The notes beneath the pieces are model-generated. The model was not told where the DNA came from. It was given only the letters and a program-made list of their open reading frames with translations, and searched no databases. 64,000 nt of DNA from Bombiscardovia nodaiensis (GTDB lineage: Bacteria; Actinomycetota; Actinomycetes; Actinomycetales; Bifidobacteriaceae). Of this stretch, positions 62,171-64,000 are shown one piece after another (position 1 is the first letter of the stretch; every line of letters begins with the position of its first letter). The translations under genes and the position numbers were made by a program. The stretch is taken from assembly GCA_033127725.1 (NCBI GenBank), contig AP026798.1, positions 248,001 to 312,000 on the forward strand. Reading direction: 5' to 3'.

Positions 62171-64000
62171 ATGACTATTACACTCGCGCAGGCTAGCGCT
62201 GTGCTCTTCGACCTGGATGGCGTGCTGGTGCCCACCGTCGAGCTCCATAAGCGAGCTTGGAAGCAGCTTTTCGACGAAGTGCTGCCCCCGCAAGTGCCGC
62301 CGTATACGGAGCAGGACTACTACACTTACGTAGACGGCAAGCCGAGGTATGAGGGCGTGGATTCTCTGCTAAAGAGCCGGGGAATGCACCTGCCTCGGGG
62401 TAGTTCGTCTGATGCCAGCTATGTGCGCAGTGTGTGTGGCTTGGGCAATCGTAAGAACGAATACTTCGAGCAGCAGCTTGAGCAGCAGGGCATCGAGCCC
62501 TATCCCGACACCGTGGATGCCTTGCGCCACTTACTGGCGCAAGGGCTGCAACTGGCTGTGGTCTCCAGTTCGCGCAATGCGGAAGCTGTGTTGAGTGCAG
62601 CTGGTATCCGCGAGTATTTCCGCACAGTGGTCGACGGCGGTGTCGGTGCGCAGGAGCACTTGCAGGGCAAGCCAGCACCGGATACTTACGCTTATGCGGC
62701 TCATGCCTTGGGCTGCGAAAGTGCGCAGTGCGTGGTTGTGGAAGATGCCCTATCGGGTGTGGCGGCTGGTAGAGCGGGTGACTTTGGCCTGGTAGTAGGG
62801 GTGGACCGGGGTGCGGGCAGGCGAGCGCTGCTCAAGGCCGGTGCTGATCTGGTTATAGAAGACTTGGTTGAGCTGATTGAGGATTCGGTTCGGCGGGCCC
62901 GATTCCACCAAATGCCCAGGCTCGATACGAGCATGTACCCCCTCGACCCCTGGAGTTTTGCGCAAAAAGGTGAACCCACGCCTGAGTCGGCCACGCTTTT
63001 TTCGGTCTCTAACGGCAATATTGGGATTCGCGCTGCCGGCGATCCTGACCGCAGTTTAGGTTCTGGCACGTTTGTGAGCGGCTACCACGACACGTTCACA
63101 ATTACTCATCCTGAAGGCGCATATGGGTACGCTCGCGTAGGGCAGCTGATTCAGGGCGTGCCTGACGCTTGCGGTTTTACGGTTCGTGCCGATAATCTGC
63201 CGCTGCCGCAGCCCGAGGAAACGACGCAAAAACTCGATTTTCGCACTGGCGTTACCACGGTGTATAGCCGTTACCGCCTGCGCGATGGTGCGATGCTGAA
63301 TATGGAAATTGGGCGCATGGCCTGCCTGTTTGACCAAGATTTGGCCCTGTGTACCCTCCGTCTGGACTGCCGGGAGCGGGAGGTTCAGGTAGAGGTCAAT
63401 GGGCGTCTCAACGACCAGATTCCTAGCAAGCCAGTCTCCAGCGACCCCCGTAAGTCGGCTCATGTTGACGGCTGTGGAATCCATGAGGAGCAGCTGGGCA
63501 AGGCTGGGCATTTTAAGCAAGGGCAAATGCGTCTCTACCGCTGCAATAACTCTCGTTTGCCGCTGCTGGTGGCCGTGAGTCAGCGCCTCGAGCAGGCTGG
63601 GCAGGCGCGAGAGCTGGGCGGGGAGCCTTGGCAATTCAGCGTGAAACCAGGGGCAGCAGTCACGATTGAACGCTACGTGGCTTACGAGACTTTCCCTATA
63701 GAGCCGCAGGGGCTGGCGCGAGGGCTCGAGGTGAGCACGGTGGGCAACGACGTGCAGGAGCTCGTTCGCAGCGGTGCCGCAGCATTGGAGAGGGCCCAGC
63801 AAGCGGGTGCAGAAAGTTTACTTATTCAACAATCCAGCTGGTTGGATGATTTTTGGCAGCGAGCCGACATCCGTGTCGAGCCTGGTGACGACGGGCGCAT
63901 TCAGCAGATTATTCGCTGGGAGCTCTTCCAGCTGGCACAGGTTACCGCGCAGATTCCCAACGGAGTGGGTGCCAAGGGGCTCAGCGGTTTAGGCTACGAC
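62171..64000 (+). CDS. Beta-phosphoglucomutase-GH65 phosphorylase fusion, 5' part
   Basis: One uninterrupted frame of 610 codons runs to the window edge without a stop. Residues 1-235 are a HAD-type beta-phosphoglucomutase: VLFDLDGVLVPTVELH with the two catalytic Asp, VVSSSRNAEAV, GKPAPDTYAYA and VVEDALSGVAAG. From about residue 255 the N-terminal beta-sandwich of a GH65 phosphorylase begins (PESATLFSVSNGNIGIRAAG). The start of the helical barrel (QIPNGVGAKGLSGLGYD) is the last thing visible. GH65 enzymes split maltose, trehalose, kojibiose or nigerose with phosphate to glucose and beta-glucose 1-phosphate, which the fused mutase would turn into glucose 6-phosphate. It lies 10 bases after the importer permeases. 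Substrate specificity is not readable from this part. Confidence 0.9.
   Translation, partial: MTITLAQASAVLFDLDGVLVPTVELHKRAWKQLFDEVLPPQVPPYTEQDYYTYVDGKPRYEGVDSLLKSRGMHLPRGSSSDASYVRSVCGLGNRKNEYFEQQLEQQGIEPYPDTVDALRHLLAQGLQLAVVSSSRNAEAVLSAAGIREYFRTVVDGGVGAQEHLQGKPAPDTYAYAAHALGCESAQCVVVEDALSGVAAGRAGDFGLVVGVDRGAGRRALLKAGADLVIEDLVELIEDSVRRARFHQMPRLDTSMYPLDPWSFAQKGEPTPESATLFSVSNGNIGIRAAGDPDRSLGSGTFVSGYHDTFTITHPEGAYGYARVGQLIQGVPDACGFTVRADNLPLPQPEETTQKLDFRTGVTTVYSRYRLRDGAMLNMEIGRMACLFDQDLALCTLRLDCREREVQVEVNGRLNDQIPSKPVSSDPRKSAHVDGCGIHEEQLGKAGHFKQGQMRLYRCNNSRLPLLVAVSQRLEQAGQARELGGEPWQFSVKPGAAVTIERYVAYETFPIEPQGLARGLEVSTVGNDVQELVRSGAAALERAQQAGAESLLIQQSSWLDDFWQRADIRVEPGDDGRIQQIIRWELFQLAQVTAQIPNGVGAKGLSGLGYD

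Overview
The window looks like chromosomal DNA of a Bifidobacteriaceae bacterium. A bee- or insect-associated lineage such as Bombiscardovia or the Bifidobacterium asteroides relatives is a guess. The grounds are a fairly high GC content, actinobacterial synteny (protein O-mannosyltransferase next to rsmI and near metG), two sugar ABC importers that lack their own ATPase, many alpha- and beta-glucoside enzymes, and very large secreted proteins built from Listeria-Bacteroides (InlB B-type) repeats and RCC1 repeats. No rRNA is present; there is one tRNA.

Layout: 1-1721 is the 3' part of a DEAD-box RNA helicase gene. 1941-6602 is an alpha-galactoside unit (AraC regulator, MFS transporter, GH36 alpha-galactosidase). 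7259-14651 is a six-gene iron-uptake operon of the FTR1/P19 type (FTR1 permease, P19 lipoprotein, DUF2318 membrane protein, two FtsX permeases, ABC ATPase). 14652-15456 holds decayed accessory genes: an ATPase/DUF4143 remnant behind a strong palindrome and a truncated toxin-antitoxin pair. 15696-18662 is an LRR surface protein. 19017-22506 carries an RHH regulator, a butanediol-type dehydrogenase and a divergent pyruvate oxidase. 22907-35759 holds three further giant surface proteins. 35994-45283 is a maltodextrin/cyclodextrin locus (intracellular cyclomaltodextrinase-like GH13, LacI regulator, MalE-MalF-MalG importer, secreted CGTase-like enzyme). 45685-49128 is a displaced surface-protein C-terminus plus another RCC1 protein. 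49337-58229 is mostly conserved genes (tRNA-Ala, DedA, GH1 beta-glucosidase, Pmt, RsmI, MetG) with two small hypotheticals. 58751-64000 is a second alpha-glucoside importer followed by a beta-phosphoglucomutase-GH65 phosphorylase fusion that runs off the window.

The most striking signal is a family of cell-wall-anchored proteins with a run of exactly ten G inside the signal-peptide codons. Three minus-strand genes (15696-18662, 32245-35759, 45884-49128) carry the run at the same place, after a Val-Leu pair. In the LRR gene the run is in frame. In the two RCC1 genes ten G puts the reading frame into an early stop after 25 codons, and eight or eleven G would restore one continuous frame through the whole protein. 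This is the expected signature of contingency loci switched by slipped-strand mispairing. The three genes also share a GTTGGGGAA element upstream and, with two plus-strand paralogs, an unusual C-terminal sorting signal (LPxAG-like instead of LPxTG). A stray copy of that C-terminal cassette lies next to one of them.

The carbohydrate genes form a coherent set: extracellular starch conversion to cyclodextrins or maltodextrins, ABC import, intracellular hydrolysis, and phosphorolysis of disaccharides to beta-glucose 1-phosphate with isomerisation in a fused enzyme. All assignments come from reading sequence motifs; no database search was run.
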